NCBI GenBank assembly: GCA_903876615.1 | Contig: CAIRAS010000118.1 | Coordinates: 1-5,878, forward strand | Length of the DNA stretch: 5,878 nt | Source of the DNA: an uncultured Holophagaceae bacterium | GTDB taxonomy: Bacteria > Acidobacteriota > Holophagae > Holophagales > Holophagaceae | Direction of reading: 5' to 3' | Shown here: piece by piece, positions 1 through 5,878 of the stretch | How the letters are laid out: every line of letters starts with the position of its first letter | Numbering within the stretch: the first letter of the stretch is position 1 | The notes under the pieces: model-generated | Databases searched by the model: none | What the model was told of the DNA's origin: nothing | Seen by the model: the letters and a program-made list of their open reading frames with translations, nothing else | Position numbers and translations under genes: made by a program

Positions 1-742
1 CCGTGAACATCTCCTGGTCGAACTTGTTGGAGATGGGCTCCAGGATGATGCTCGGGATGGCCAGGTTGATCATCCCCGAGACGGGACCCATCTTCACCTC
101 GAAGACCACCAGCAGGACCACCTCGTTGGGCGCCACGATCTGGATGAGCTGGGGGCTGGTCTCCCGAGCCTGGATCTTGAAGTCCAGGTCCACGATGCCG
201 CGCCAGGATTCCCGCATGTCCTCGAGCAGCAGCTTGAGGATGCCGTCGAAGATGCTCTGCTCGATGTCGGTCATGGTGCGGAGCTGCTTTAGGGGCTCCC
301 CGGGTCCGCCGAGCATCTTGTCGATGATGGGGAAGACCAGGGTGGGATTGACCTCGAGGGCCAGGGCGCCCTCCAGGGGCTTGATGGAGATGGCGTTGAA
401 GCAGGTGGGGTCGGGCACGGACAGCAGGAACTCCTGGTAGCTGAGCTGCTCCACGCTCACCAGGTTCACCTCGGTGATGGTGCGGAGGTAGGCGCTCAGG
501 GAGCTGGAGAAGTTCCGGGCAAAGCGGTCGTGCATGAAGTGCAGGGACCGCATCTGCTCCCGGCTCACCCGGTCCGGTCGGCGGAAGTTGTAGAGGGAGA
601 CCTTGCGCTGGGCCTGGGCCTTTTTTGCCTGGCCTGTCGCCGTGGGCCGCTCCGCGCCACCTCCAGCCGCAGCCTTCCCGGCCGGCTTGGTGTGCGACTT
701 AAGTAGAGCGTCTACTTCCTCTTGGCTTAGGATCTTGGCCAT
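1..742 (-). CDS. fliM: Flagellar motor switch protein FliM (5' part of gene, C-terminus beyond window)
   Basis: FliM forms part of the cytoplasmic C-ring of the flagellar motor; it binds phosphorylated CheY and contacts FliG and FliN to set rotation direction. The visible 247 residues start MAKILSQEEVDALL, and residues 4-14 are the conserved N-terminal CheY-P binding motif. An Ala/Gly/Lys-rich linker follows (about 18-46). The middle domain then begins with VSLYNFRRPDRVS (48-60) and contains LGGPG (144-148), which corresponds to the GGxG loop that contacts FliG. FliM proteins are usually about 330 residues, so roughly 80-90 residues, including the C-terminal FliN-like (SpoA) domain, lie past the left edge. 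The frame is open to the edge with no stop. The ATG at 742-740 lies 3 nt after the sigma-factor stop and has GAAGGG upstream. The early codons use A/T-ending triplets unlike the rest of the window. Identification is secure. Confidence 0.96.
   Translation of the reverse strand, partial: MAKILSQEEVDALLKSHTKPAGKAAAGGGAERPTATGQAKKAQAQRKVSLYNFRRPDRVSREQMRSLHFMHDRFARNFSSSLSAYLRTITEVNLVSVEQLSYQEFLLSVPDPTCFNAISIKPLEGALALEVNPTLVFPIIDKMLGGPGEPLKQLRTMTDIEQSIFDGILKLLLEDMRESWRGIVDLDFKIQARETSPQLIQIVAPNEVVLLVVFEVKMGPVSGMINLAIPSIILEPISNKFDQEMFT
701..717 (-). repeat. Perfect inverted repeat (7-bp stem, 3-nt loop) inside early fliM
   Basis: The arms AAGTAGA (701-707) and TCTACTT (711-717) are exact reverse complements around a GCG spacer. 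In the mRNA this would form a short hairpin at nucleotides 26-42 of the fliM coding sequence, covering codons 9-14 (the CheY-binding motif). The arm nearest the 3' end runs into the palindrome ACTTAAGT (697-704). The repeat is directly visible; any function is inference. It has no U-tract and is not a terminator. Confidence 0.55.
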
Positions 743-745
743 GGA

Positions 746-1684
746 TTACCCTTCGATGTGCTTCTCCAGGAGCTTGCCCCGGAGTCGCAGCATGGCCTTC
801 GTATGCAATTGGGATACCCGGGATTCAGTGATGTTCAGCAGCGTCCCGATTTCTTTCATGGTCAGCTCGTCGAAGTAGTAGAGCTGGACGACGAACTTCT
901 CTTTCTTCGGCAGGACCTCCATGGCGTCCCGGAGGATCTCCTTGATCTCAGAGGCCTGGAAGGTCTGGTGGGGATCCTCCGCATCGGGGTCCGGCACGAA
1001 GCTGATGATGCTCTCGCCCTCGCCATCCTCACCCACCTCCACGAAGGTGCCGAGGGTGACGCCCTTGAGCTCGTCGAGGCTCTTGTGCAGCTCCTCCAGG
1101 GGGACCCCCAGGTGGACGGCCACCTCCTCGTCCGTGGCGGCCCGGCCCATCTGCTGCTCGAGCATGTGGTAGGAGCTCTCGATATCCTTCTTCTTGCGGC
1201 GCAGGCTCCGGGGCACCCAGTCCAGGTCCCGGAGGCCGTCCAGGATGGCGCCCTTGACCCGCAGCTCGGCGTAGGTCTTGAACTTGATGTTGCGGGCCGG
1301 CTCGAACTTCTCGATGGCGTCCATGAGGCCCAGGATGCCGCTGTTGATCAGGTCATCCAGCTCCACGTGCGAGGGCAGACGCGAAGCGATGCGGTGGGCC
1401 ACGAACTTCACCAGGGGCACATAGTCCTTGATGATCTGCTCACGATTGTTGCGGTCGAAAGGCTCGGGCGCCTCAGCCTCCTGGGCCTCGGCCACGGGTG
1501 GCGGCGCCAACGGCGGCGGCGGGGGAGCTTGGTGCAGTGGGGAAGGCAGGCCCTTCCCGTAGGCTTTGACCGCGGCCATCGCCGCCCAGGGACGCAGCGC
1601 GGCCGGAGCTGCCTCCACGGCTTTCAGTGCCTCGCCGCTGAGGGGCTGGCCGGGAGCGGGGAGTTGGTCTGGGGTCGGAGGCAT
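746..1684 (-). CDS. fliA: Flagellar RNA polymerase sigma factor, FliA/WhiG (sigma-28) family, with N-terminal extension
   Basis: This sigma-70-family factor is expected to direct RNA polymerase to late flagellar and chemotaxis promoters. The 312-residue product carries region 2 at about 83-155 (DYVPLVKFVAHRIASRLP, then DDLINSGILGLMDAIEKF and KFKTYAELRVKGAILDGLR). The family-typical DWVPRSLRRKKKDIE follows at 155-169. Region 3 is at about 170-235 and region 4 at about 250-305, where the 4.2 helix-turn-helix reads LTMKEIGTLLNITESRVSQL. The FliA-like core alone is about 235 residues, matching the usual family size of roughly 240-260. The first 77 residues are an added Pro/Ala-rich segment. The start at 1684 lies 8 nt after the flhG stop, with AGGA 6 nt upstream. 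A later start at Met36 would still leave a 40-residue extension and lacks comparable support. Anti-sigma factor FlgM is not in the window. WhiG-like naming is possible, but the flagellar context favours FliA. Confidence 0.94.
   Translation of the reverse strand: MPPTPDQLPAPGQPLSGEALKAVEAAPAALRPWAAMAAVKAYGKGLPSPLHQAPPPPPLAPPPVAEAQEAEAPEPFDRNNREQIIKDYVPLVKFVAHRIASRLPSHVELDDLINSGILGLMDAIEKFEPARNIKFKTYAELRVKGAILDGLRDLDWVPRSLRRKKKDIESSYHMLEQQMGRAATDEEVAVHLGVPLEELHKSLDELKGVTLGTFVEVGEDGEGESIISFVPDPDAEDPHQTFQASEIKEILRDAMEVLPKKEKFVVQLYYFDELTMKEIGTLLNITESRVSQLHTKAMLRLRGKLLEKHIEG
749..754 (-). promoter_or_regulatory. Shine-Dalgarno element for fliM
   Basis: On the minus strand this reads GAAGGG. It lies inside the last codons of the sigma-factor gene, directly before its TAA stop, and 6 nt before the fliM ATG. 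It supports the chosen fliM start and coupling to translation of the sigma gene. Confidence 0.75.
1496..1525 (-). other. Polyproline tract in the sigma-factor N-terminal extension
   Basis: Codons 54-63 encode PPPPPLAPPP. The tract sits between a short Ala-rich helical-looking segment (17-45) and an acidic AEAQEAEAPEP stretch just before sigma region 2. Five consecutive prolines normally slow ribosomes and call for elongation factor P; that effect here is inferred. Confidence 0.7.
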
Positions 1685-1690
1685 CCAGGG

Positions 1691-1694
1691 TCCT
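1691..1694 (-). promoter_or_regulatory. Shine-Dalgarno element for the flagellar sigma factor gene
   Basis: On the minus strand this reads AGGA, 6 nt before the ATG at 1684, and it overlaps the TAG stop of flhG (1695-1693). It is the weakest of the four ribosome binding sites here, but its spacing is right and it supports the long form of the sigma factor. Confidence 0.6.
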
Positions 1695-2562
1695 AGGTGG
1701 AATCATCTGTTGAGAGCTGTCTCCAGAATGACGCAAAGCCGTTCGGTTGCAAGGATACCCGTCCAAGCAGCTGCTGGGCGAGGGCCTGGAAGGCCTGCGA
1801 AGCCTGGCAGCGGGGATAGAGGTCCACCACGCCCCGCTGCTGGCGCACGGCCTGCAGCAGGTGCGGGTCGTGGGGAATCATGCCCAGCACCTTGAGCTGC
1901 TTGCCGAGGAAGCGCTGGGTGGCCGCCTGGAGCTGGTCCACGGTCTCCTGGGCTTCGTCGGCACTCTGGCCGTTGTTCACCAGGAGCCAGAGTGGCTTCG
2001 AGGCCTCCCGCAGGTGCAGGACCTTCACCATGGCGTAGGCGTCCACGAGGCTCGTGGGTTCCGGCGTGGTGACCAGGATGACCTCCTGGGCGGCCATGAG
2101 CAGCTTGAGGACCGAGTCGTGGATGCCCGCAGCCGTATCGATGAGCAGCCAGTCCGCGGTCTCCGCCACCCGCTGCAGCCCCTGCACCAGGCGCAGCTCG
2201 CTGACGGTGTCCAGGCGGGTCAGCTCCTGGATGCCGCTGCTGGCGGGGATGATGCGGATGCCCATGGGGCCGTCCACAAGGATCTCCTCGAGCACCTTCT
2301 CGCCGCGCAGCACATGCTCCAGGGTGAACTCCGGGGACAGGCCCAGCAGGATGTCGATGTTCGCCAGGCCGAAGTCGGCATCCATGACCACCACCCGCTG
2401 GCCCTGCTGGGCCAGGGCGATGGCGAGGCCTGCGACGACGTTGGTCTTGCCGACCCCGCCCTTGCCGGAGGTGATGGCGAGGACTCGGGCCGCGAAGAGC
2501 GGGACCTCCGGGCGGAGTCCCTGGGCCATGGTGCGGAGGCGGGAGGCCTGATCGTGGCTCAT
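1693..2562 (-). CDS. flhG: MinD-like ATPase FlhG (YlxH/FleN), flagellar number regulator
   Basis: FlhG is a ParA/MinD-type P-loop ATPase that limits flagellar number and stimulates the GTPase activity of FlhF at the membrane. The 289-residue product begins MSHDQASRLR. DQASRLR (4-10) matches the DQAxxLR activation element known from FlhG proteins that act on FlhF. The deviant Walker A KGGVGKT is at 34-40, with the MinD-type signature lysine K34. The switch I/Walker A' motif DADFGLANID is at 61-70 and Walker B LLIDTAAG at 139-146. The C-terminal NGFASFWRQL could be a short amphipathic membrane-targeting helix as in MinD, which is an inference. Length is normal for the family. The start overlaps the flhF stop as ATGA, and GAAGGA lies 6 nt upstream, so translation is probably coupled to flhF. 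Position directly after flhF separates it from cell-division MinD. Confidence 0.96.
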   Translation of the reverse strand: MSHDQASRLRTMAQGLRPEVPLFAARVLAITSGKGGVGKTNVVAGLAIALAQQGQRVVVMDADFGLANIDILLGLSPEFTLEHVLRGEKVLEEILVDGPMGIRIIPASSGIQELTRLDTVSELRLVQGLQRVAETADWLLIDTAAGIHDSVLKLLMAAQEVILVTTPEPTSLVDAYAMVKVLHLREASKPLWLLVNNGQSADEAQETVDQLQAATQRFLGKQLKVLGMIPHDPHLLQAVRQQRGVVDLYPRCQASQAFQALAQQLLGRVSLQPNGFASFWRQLSTDDST

Positions 2563-3842
2563 TCGACGTCCTTCGCGGTGGCGGGGAGGATGAGGTCCGC
2601 CACCCGGCGGCTGGTGGCCAGCTCCAGGGCGTCCGGCACTTCCTGGCCCGTGCCCAGGTAGCTGAGGGGTCGCTTGACCCGCACCAGCGTGCTCAGGATG
2701 GGGCCGTAGGTGGAGGTCTCGTCGAGCTTGGTGAAGAGGAGGCGGGTGGGGTGCAGGGGCTCGTAGCGCGCCGCGATCTCGGTCAGGTCCCGGGGCTTGG
2801 TGGTGGCGGACAGCACCAGATGCGTCTCCACATCCGGCAGCTCCTCCAGCAGGCCCCGCAGCTGGTTGAGCGTCTCCGTGTCCTTGGGGCTGTGGCCGGG
2901 GGTGTCGATGAGCACCAGGGCCCGGTCCTGGTAGAAGCGCAGGGCGCCGCGCATGTCCTCCACGGTGAGAGCCACGTGCAGCGGCACCTGCAGGATCTGG
3001 GCGTACTGCTGGAGCTGGTCCACGGCCCCCATGCGGTAGGTGTCGAGGGTGAGCAGGGCCACCTTCTGCTTCAGGTGGAGCTGGGCGTAGGCGGCGAGCT
3101 TGGCCACGGTGGTGGTCTTGCCCACGCCCGTGGGGCCCACCAGCGCCGCCACCCGCATCTTGCCGGGCTCCACCTGGATGGGCGGTGCCACCGGGATGAA
3201 GTCGGCGATGACCCGGCGCAGGAAGAGGCGCGCCCGCTCGGCGTTCACGGCCCCCGTGGCCGAGTCGCCCTCCTGGTCCGTGAGGGCGCGCTGGGCGTGC
3301 TCGCAGAGGCGCAGGGCGATGACAGGTTCCACGTCGTTGGCCACGAGGTCGCCGTAGAGTTCCAGCAGGCTGGACGGCAGGTGGAGCTGGGCCGGGGGCA
3401 TACCCTGGCGCTGGATGCGGCTGAGCAGCGCCTTCATCTGGTCCAGCTCTTTCAGGATCGACCCGTTGCGCTGGTCATTGTCCTTGAGGGCGGCCACGGC
3501 ACCCTTGATCTCCAGGAGTTCCCGGCGCAGGGGCTGGAGGTCCATGGGTGGCGCGGGGGGTGCCGGGGGTGGGACTTGCCGGGAAGCGCGGGCAGGGAGG
3601 GCCGTCTGGGGCGCCCGCAGGCCGTAGGTGAGCGCGGGAGTGGTGGCAGCCGCCGGGGGAAGGCCCGCCTGGGCTTCATCCACGGCCGCCGTGACCTCGA
3701 TGATCGACTCTTCGCCGGTGCCCGTGGCAGCCGGGCGCCGCCGCGTCCGGGTGGAGAGGATGAAGGCCTCTTCGCCCATGTCCTTCTTCACGACGTCCAG
3801 GGCGTCCTGCATGGAGCCAGCTTCAAAGGTCTTCACGCGCAT
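2559..3842 (-). CDS. flhF: SRP-type GTPase FlhF, flagellar placement protein
   Basis: FlhF is a membrane-associated GTPase related to Ffh and FtsY that marks the site of flagellar assembly, typically the pole. From the start at 3842 the product is 427 residues and opens MRVKTFEAGSMQDALDVVKK, the typical FlhF N-terminal B domain. A low-complexity linker with a Pro-rich run (91-99) follows, then a helical N domain (about 100-225) and the G domain. G-domain motifs are the P-loop GPTGVGKTT (236-244), LDTYR (266-270), DTPGH (313-317), TKLDE (371-375) and GTGQEVPDAL (397-406). The frame could start at 3887, 15 codons upstream, but that would overlap flhA by 35 nt. The 3842 ATG has GAAGGG 6 nt upstream and matches the family start. 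G3 reads DTPGH where Ffh and FtsY have DTAGR; this position varies among FlhF proteins. Confidence 0.96.
   Translation of the reverse strand: MRVKTFEAGSMQDALDVVKKDMGEEAFILSTRTRRRPAATGTGEESIIEVTAAVDEAQAGLPPAAATTPALTYGLRAPQTALPARASRQVPPPAPPAPPMDLQPLRRELLEIKGAVAALKDNDQRNGSILKELDQMKALLSRIQRQGMPPAQLHLPSSLLELYGDLVANDVEPVIALRLCEHAQRALTDQEGDSATGAVNAERARLFLRRVIADFIPVAPPIQVEPGKMRVAALVGPTGVGKTTTVAKLAAYAQLHLKQKVALLTLDTYRMGAVDQLQQYAQILQVPLHVALTVEDMRGALRFYQDRALVLIDTPGHSPKDTETLNQLRGLLEELPDVETHLVLSATTKPRDLTEIAARYEPLHPTRLLFTKLDETSTYGPILSTLVRVKRPLSYLGTGQEVPDALELATSRRVADLILPATAKDVE
2569..2574 (-). promoter_or_regulatory. Shine-Dalgarno element for flhG
   Basis: GAAGGA on the minus strand, 6 nt before the flhG ATG and within the final codons of flhF. 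Together with the ATGA stop/start overlap at 2562-2559 it points to coupled translation of flhF and flhG. Confidence 0.75.
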
Positions 3843-3848
3843 GGGCGG

Positions 3849-3854
3849 CCCTTC
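3849..3854 (-). promoter_or_regulatory. Shine-Dalgarno element that decides the flhF start
   Basis: GAAGGG on the minus strand overlaps the TGA stop of flhA (3855-3853) and sits 6 nt before the ATG at 3842. It favours 3842 over the upstream in-frame ATG at 3887. Confidence 0.8.
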
Positions 3855-5878
3855 ATGACACAGTCCCCAGGTTGACGACGCGGACATCCATGGGCACCTC
3901 GCTGTGGCTCAGCACCACCAGCTGGGGCAGCGCCCGTTCCAGGAGGCGCCGCAGGTGGGGGCGCACCACAGGGTTGGTGAGGATGACGGGCTGGGCGCCT
4001 GGCAGCAGGGCGGCGATGCCATTGGCGATGCGGCTCAGCAGCTCCTGGGTGCGGCCGGGCTCCAGGGCCAGGAAGCTGCCCCGCTCGGTCTGTTCGATGC
4101 CGCCCTGGAGCGTCTGCTCGAGGGTTGGATCCAGCACCAGCACGCCCAGCTCACCGGTGTCGGACAGGTGGGGGCTGGTCAGCACCCGGCCCATGGCCTG
4201 GCGGACGTACTCGGTGATGAAGCCGATGTCTTTGGTCAGGGCCGCGGCGTCGGCAGTGGCCTCCAGGATGCGGCCCAGATCCCGCACGGGGACCCGCTCG
4301 CGCAGCAGGTTGTGCATGACCTTCTGCAGGGTGGTCACGGTGATCACGTTGGGGATGAGGTCGTCCACCAGGCGGGGGCTCGAGTCCTTCAGGGTGTCCA
4401 GCAGATGTTGGACTTCGGGCCGTCCGAGCAGCTCCGGCGCGTGCTGCTTGATGAGCTCGGAGAGGTGGGTGGTCAGCACGGTGGCTGGTTCCACCACGGT
4501 GTAGCCCAGCATCTGGGCCCGGTCCCGCAGGTTGTCGGGAATCCAGTAGGCGGGCAGGCCGAAGGCGGGCTCGGAGGTGGGGGTGCCCGCAAGCTCCTCG
4601 GTGGCCGTACCGGGATTCATGGCCAGGAACTGCGCGGGCTGCAGCTCCGCCCGGGCGATCTCCTCGCCCCGCAGGAGGATGCGGTAGGCGTGGGGGGCCA
4701 GCTGCAGGTTGTCCCGGATGCGCACGGGTGGCACCACGATGCCCAGCTCCTGGGCCATCTGGCGGCGGACGCCCTTGATGCGCTCGAGCACGGTGCCGCC
4801 CTGGTTTACGTCGAGCAGGGGGATGAGGCTGTAGCCCACCTCCAGACCCAGGGGATCGACCTTGAGGAGGCCTTCCACTTTGTCCGCGGATTCGGCGGCG
4901 GCAGCCCTGGCCTTTTCCGCGGTGGCCGCCTGCTCCGCCTCGGTGGCCGGACTCCCCTGGGGCAGCTTCCAGGCTGCGTAGGCCATGACGCCGAAGATGG
5001 AACCCATGACCCAGAAGGGGAAGAGGGGCAGCCCCGGCACGGCGCCGAAGAGGAAGAGCACCGCCGTGGCGATGGCCAGCGGCCGGTGGTCCGCGCCCAT
5101 CTGGCCCAGCACCTGGCTACCCAGCCCCGTGGCGTCACTGCCGCTGCGGGTGGTCAGGATGGCGCCGCCCACGCTGATCAGCAGGCTGGGGATCACGGTG
5201 ACCAGGCCATCGCCCACGGTGAGCAGGGTGTAGACCTCGAGCGCCTGCATCACGGGCAGGTTGTAGCGCACCACCCCCAGGATGATGCCCGCCACGATGT
5301 TGACCGCCAGGATGATGAGGGCCGCCACGGAGTCCCGCTGGGTGAACTTCACGGCGCCGTCCATGGCCCCGTAGAAGCCGGCCTCCTCCTGCAGGTCCTT
5401 GCGGCGCCGGCGGGCCTCCTGCTCGTCGATGTAGCCCGCGTTGAGGTCGGCGTCGATGGCCATCTGCTTGCCGGGCAGGGCGTCCAGGGTGAAGCGGGCG
5501 GTCACCTCGGCGATGCGGCCCGCGCCGTGGTTGATGACCAGGAACTGGATGGCCAGCAGGATCAGGAAGACCACCAGGCCGATGACATAGCTGCCACCCA
5601 CCACGAACTGGCCGAAGGCCTTGACCATGTGGCCGGCGGCGTCGGCGCCCTGGTCGCCGGCATAGAGCAGAATTCGCCGGGTGGTGGCCACGTTGATGGC
5701 CAGACGGAAAAGCGTCACCACCAGCAGCACTGAGGGATAGGAGCTGAACTCCTTGGGGCGGGGCACATACATGCCCACCATGAGGATCACGAGGCTCAGG
5801 GTGATGTTCAGGACGATCAGCAGATCGAGCATGAACGCCGGCAGGGGCAGCACCATCACCACCAGCACGATCATGACG
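3853..5878 (-). CDS. flhA: Flagellar type III export gate protein FlhA (N-terminus beyond window)
   Basis: FlhA is the large FHIPEP-family membrane subunit of the flagellar export gate; its cytoplasmic ring docks chaperone-substrate complexes. The frame is open to the right edge. The first in-window Met (5874) falls inside what should be the first membrane helix (VLPLPAFMLDLLIVLNI), so roughly 25-40 residues are missing and that Met is not the true start. Numbering from it, the family signature FRLAINVATTR is at 56-66. The conserved cytoplasmic loop DALPGKQMAIDADLNAG is at 131-147 and GFYGAMDGAVKF at 167-178. Further membrane segments lie at about 96-114, 183-202, 219-240, 265-281 and 284-302. 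An Ala/Glu-rich linker (304-336) leads to the cytoplasmic domain, which begins DPLGLEVGYSLIPLLD and runs to a normal C-terminus at TVS (673). The segment 227-243 departs from the usual family wording. Confidence 0.96.
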   Translation of the reverse strand, partial: VMIVLVVMVLPLPAFMLDLLIVLNITLSLVILMVGMYVPRPKEFSSYPSVLLVVTLFRLAINVATTRRILLYAGDQGADAAGHMVKAFGQFVVGGSYVIGLVVFLILLAIQFLVINHGAGRIAEVTARFTLDALPGKQMAIDADLNAGYIDEQEARRRRKDLQEEAGFYGAMDGAVKFTQRDSVAALIILAVNIVAGIILGVVRYNLPVMQALEVYTLLTVGDGLVTVIPSLLISVGGAILTTRSGSDATGLGSQVLGQMGADHRPLAIATAVLFLFGAVPGLPLFPFWVMGSIFGVMAYAAWKLPQGSPATEAEQAATAEKARAAAAESADKVEGLLKVDPLGLEVGYSLIPLLDVNQGGTVLERIKGVRRQMAQELGIVVPPVRIRDNLQLAPHAYRILLRGEEIARAELQPAQFLAMNPGTATEELAGTPTSEPAFGLPAYWIPDNLRDRAQMLGYTVVEPATVLTTHLSELIKQHAPELLGRPEVQHLLDTLKDSSPRLVDDLIPNVITVTTLQKVMHNLLRERVPVRDLGRILEATADAAALTKDIGFITEYVRQAMGRVLTSPHLSDTGELGVLVLDPTLEQTLQGGIEQTERGSFLALEPGRTQELLSRIANGIAALLPGAQPVILTNPVVRPHLRRLLERALPQLVVLSHSEVPMDVRVVNLGTVS

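Noticed and set aside
758..1696. A 312-codon plus-strand frame almost exactly opposite the sigma gene
   Set aside because: The matching length is a coincidence of the mirrored frame; there is no domain, and the sigma factor on the minus strand is well conserved.
1691..1697. CCTAGG palindrome at the flhG/sigma junction as a possible operator
   Set aside because: Six bases only, and explained by the flhG stop codon plus the ribosome binding site.
1747..2661. A 304-codon plus-strand frame opposite flhG
   Set aside because: Same antisense-shadow composition, with no motif; FlhG Walker motifs explain the constraint.
2751..3875. A 374-codon plus-strand open frame opposite flhF
   Set aside because: Its composition is rich in His, Gly, Leu and Gln as expected of an antisense shadow, and flhF motifs on the other strand are unambiguous.
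3843..3887. Upstream ATG extending FlhF by 15 residues
   Set aside because: It would overlap flhA by 35 nt; the downstream ATG at 3842 has a well-spaced GAAGGG and gives the family-typical MRVKTF start.
3904..5733. A 609-codon open frame on the plus strand opposite flhA
   Set aside because: It is an antisense shadow of flhA caused by high GC and G/C-ending codons; the product is His/Gly/Gln-rich with no recognisable domain, while the minus-strand frame encodes clear FlhA.
5872..5874. ATG near the right edge as the start of flhA
   Set aside because: The frame stays open past it to the window end and it lies inside the first hydrophobic helix; FlhA homologues have about 25-40 more residues before this point.
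1..5878. CRISPR arrays, tRNA or rRNA genes, insertion sequences, defence or toxin-antitoxin genes
   Set aside because: None seen; five flagellar genes fill essentially the whole window.

Overview
The window is a compact flagellar gene cluster. All five genes lie on the minus strand and are read from right to left: flhA (5' end cut by the window edge), flhF, flhG, a FliA/WhiG-type flagellar sigma factor, and fliM (3' end cut by the window edge). The DNA is GC-rich and most codons end in G or C. This fits a high-GC, Gram-negative-type motile bacterium with polar-type control of flagellar number and placement. The order flhA-flhF-flhG-fliA is common in several such lineages, for example Deltaproteobacteria-like groups and Acidobacteriota. 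With fliM directly after the sigma gene, I lean weakly towards an Acidobacteriota (Holophagae-like) or deltaproteobacterial-grade source, but the sequence alone does not settle this.

Layout in transcription order: 5878-3853 encodes FlhA, the export-gate membrane protein, lacking its first few dozen residues. 3842-2559 encodes FlhF, the SRP-type GTPase. 2562-1693 encodes FlhG, the MinD-like ATPase. 1684-746 encodes the sigma factor, with an unusual proline/alanine-rich N-terminal extension. 742-1 encodes the first 247 residues of FliM, the C-ring switch protein. The junctions are +10 nt, a 4-nt ATGA overlap, +8 nt and +3 nt. Each downstream start has a purine-rich Shine-Dalgarno element lying in or against the end of the gene before it. 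No terminator or recognisable promoter lies between the genes, so the block reads as one translationally coupled operon continuing beyond both edges. No intergenic stretch exceeds about 10 bases.

How the parts work together: FlhF and FlhG set where and how many flagella are built. FlhA forms the cytoplasmic docking ring and gate of the flagellar type III export apparatus. FliM is part of the rotor switch that binds phosphorylated CheY. The sigma factor is expected to switch on late flagellar genes. No anti-sigma gene (flgM) is in view.

I did not find a new biological system here. The points worth a second look are small: a perfect 7-bp hairpin in the early fliM codons that coincides with a local loss of the usual codon bias, the N-terminal extension of the sigma factor, and a few departures from typical motifs in FlhA and FlhF.
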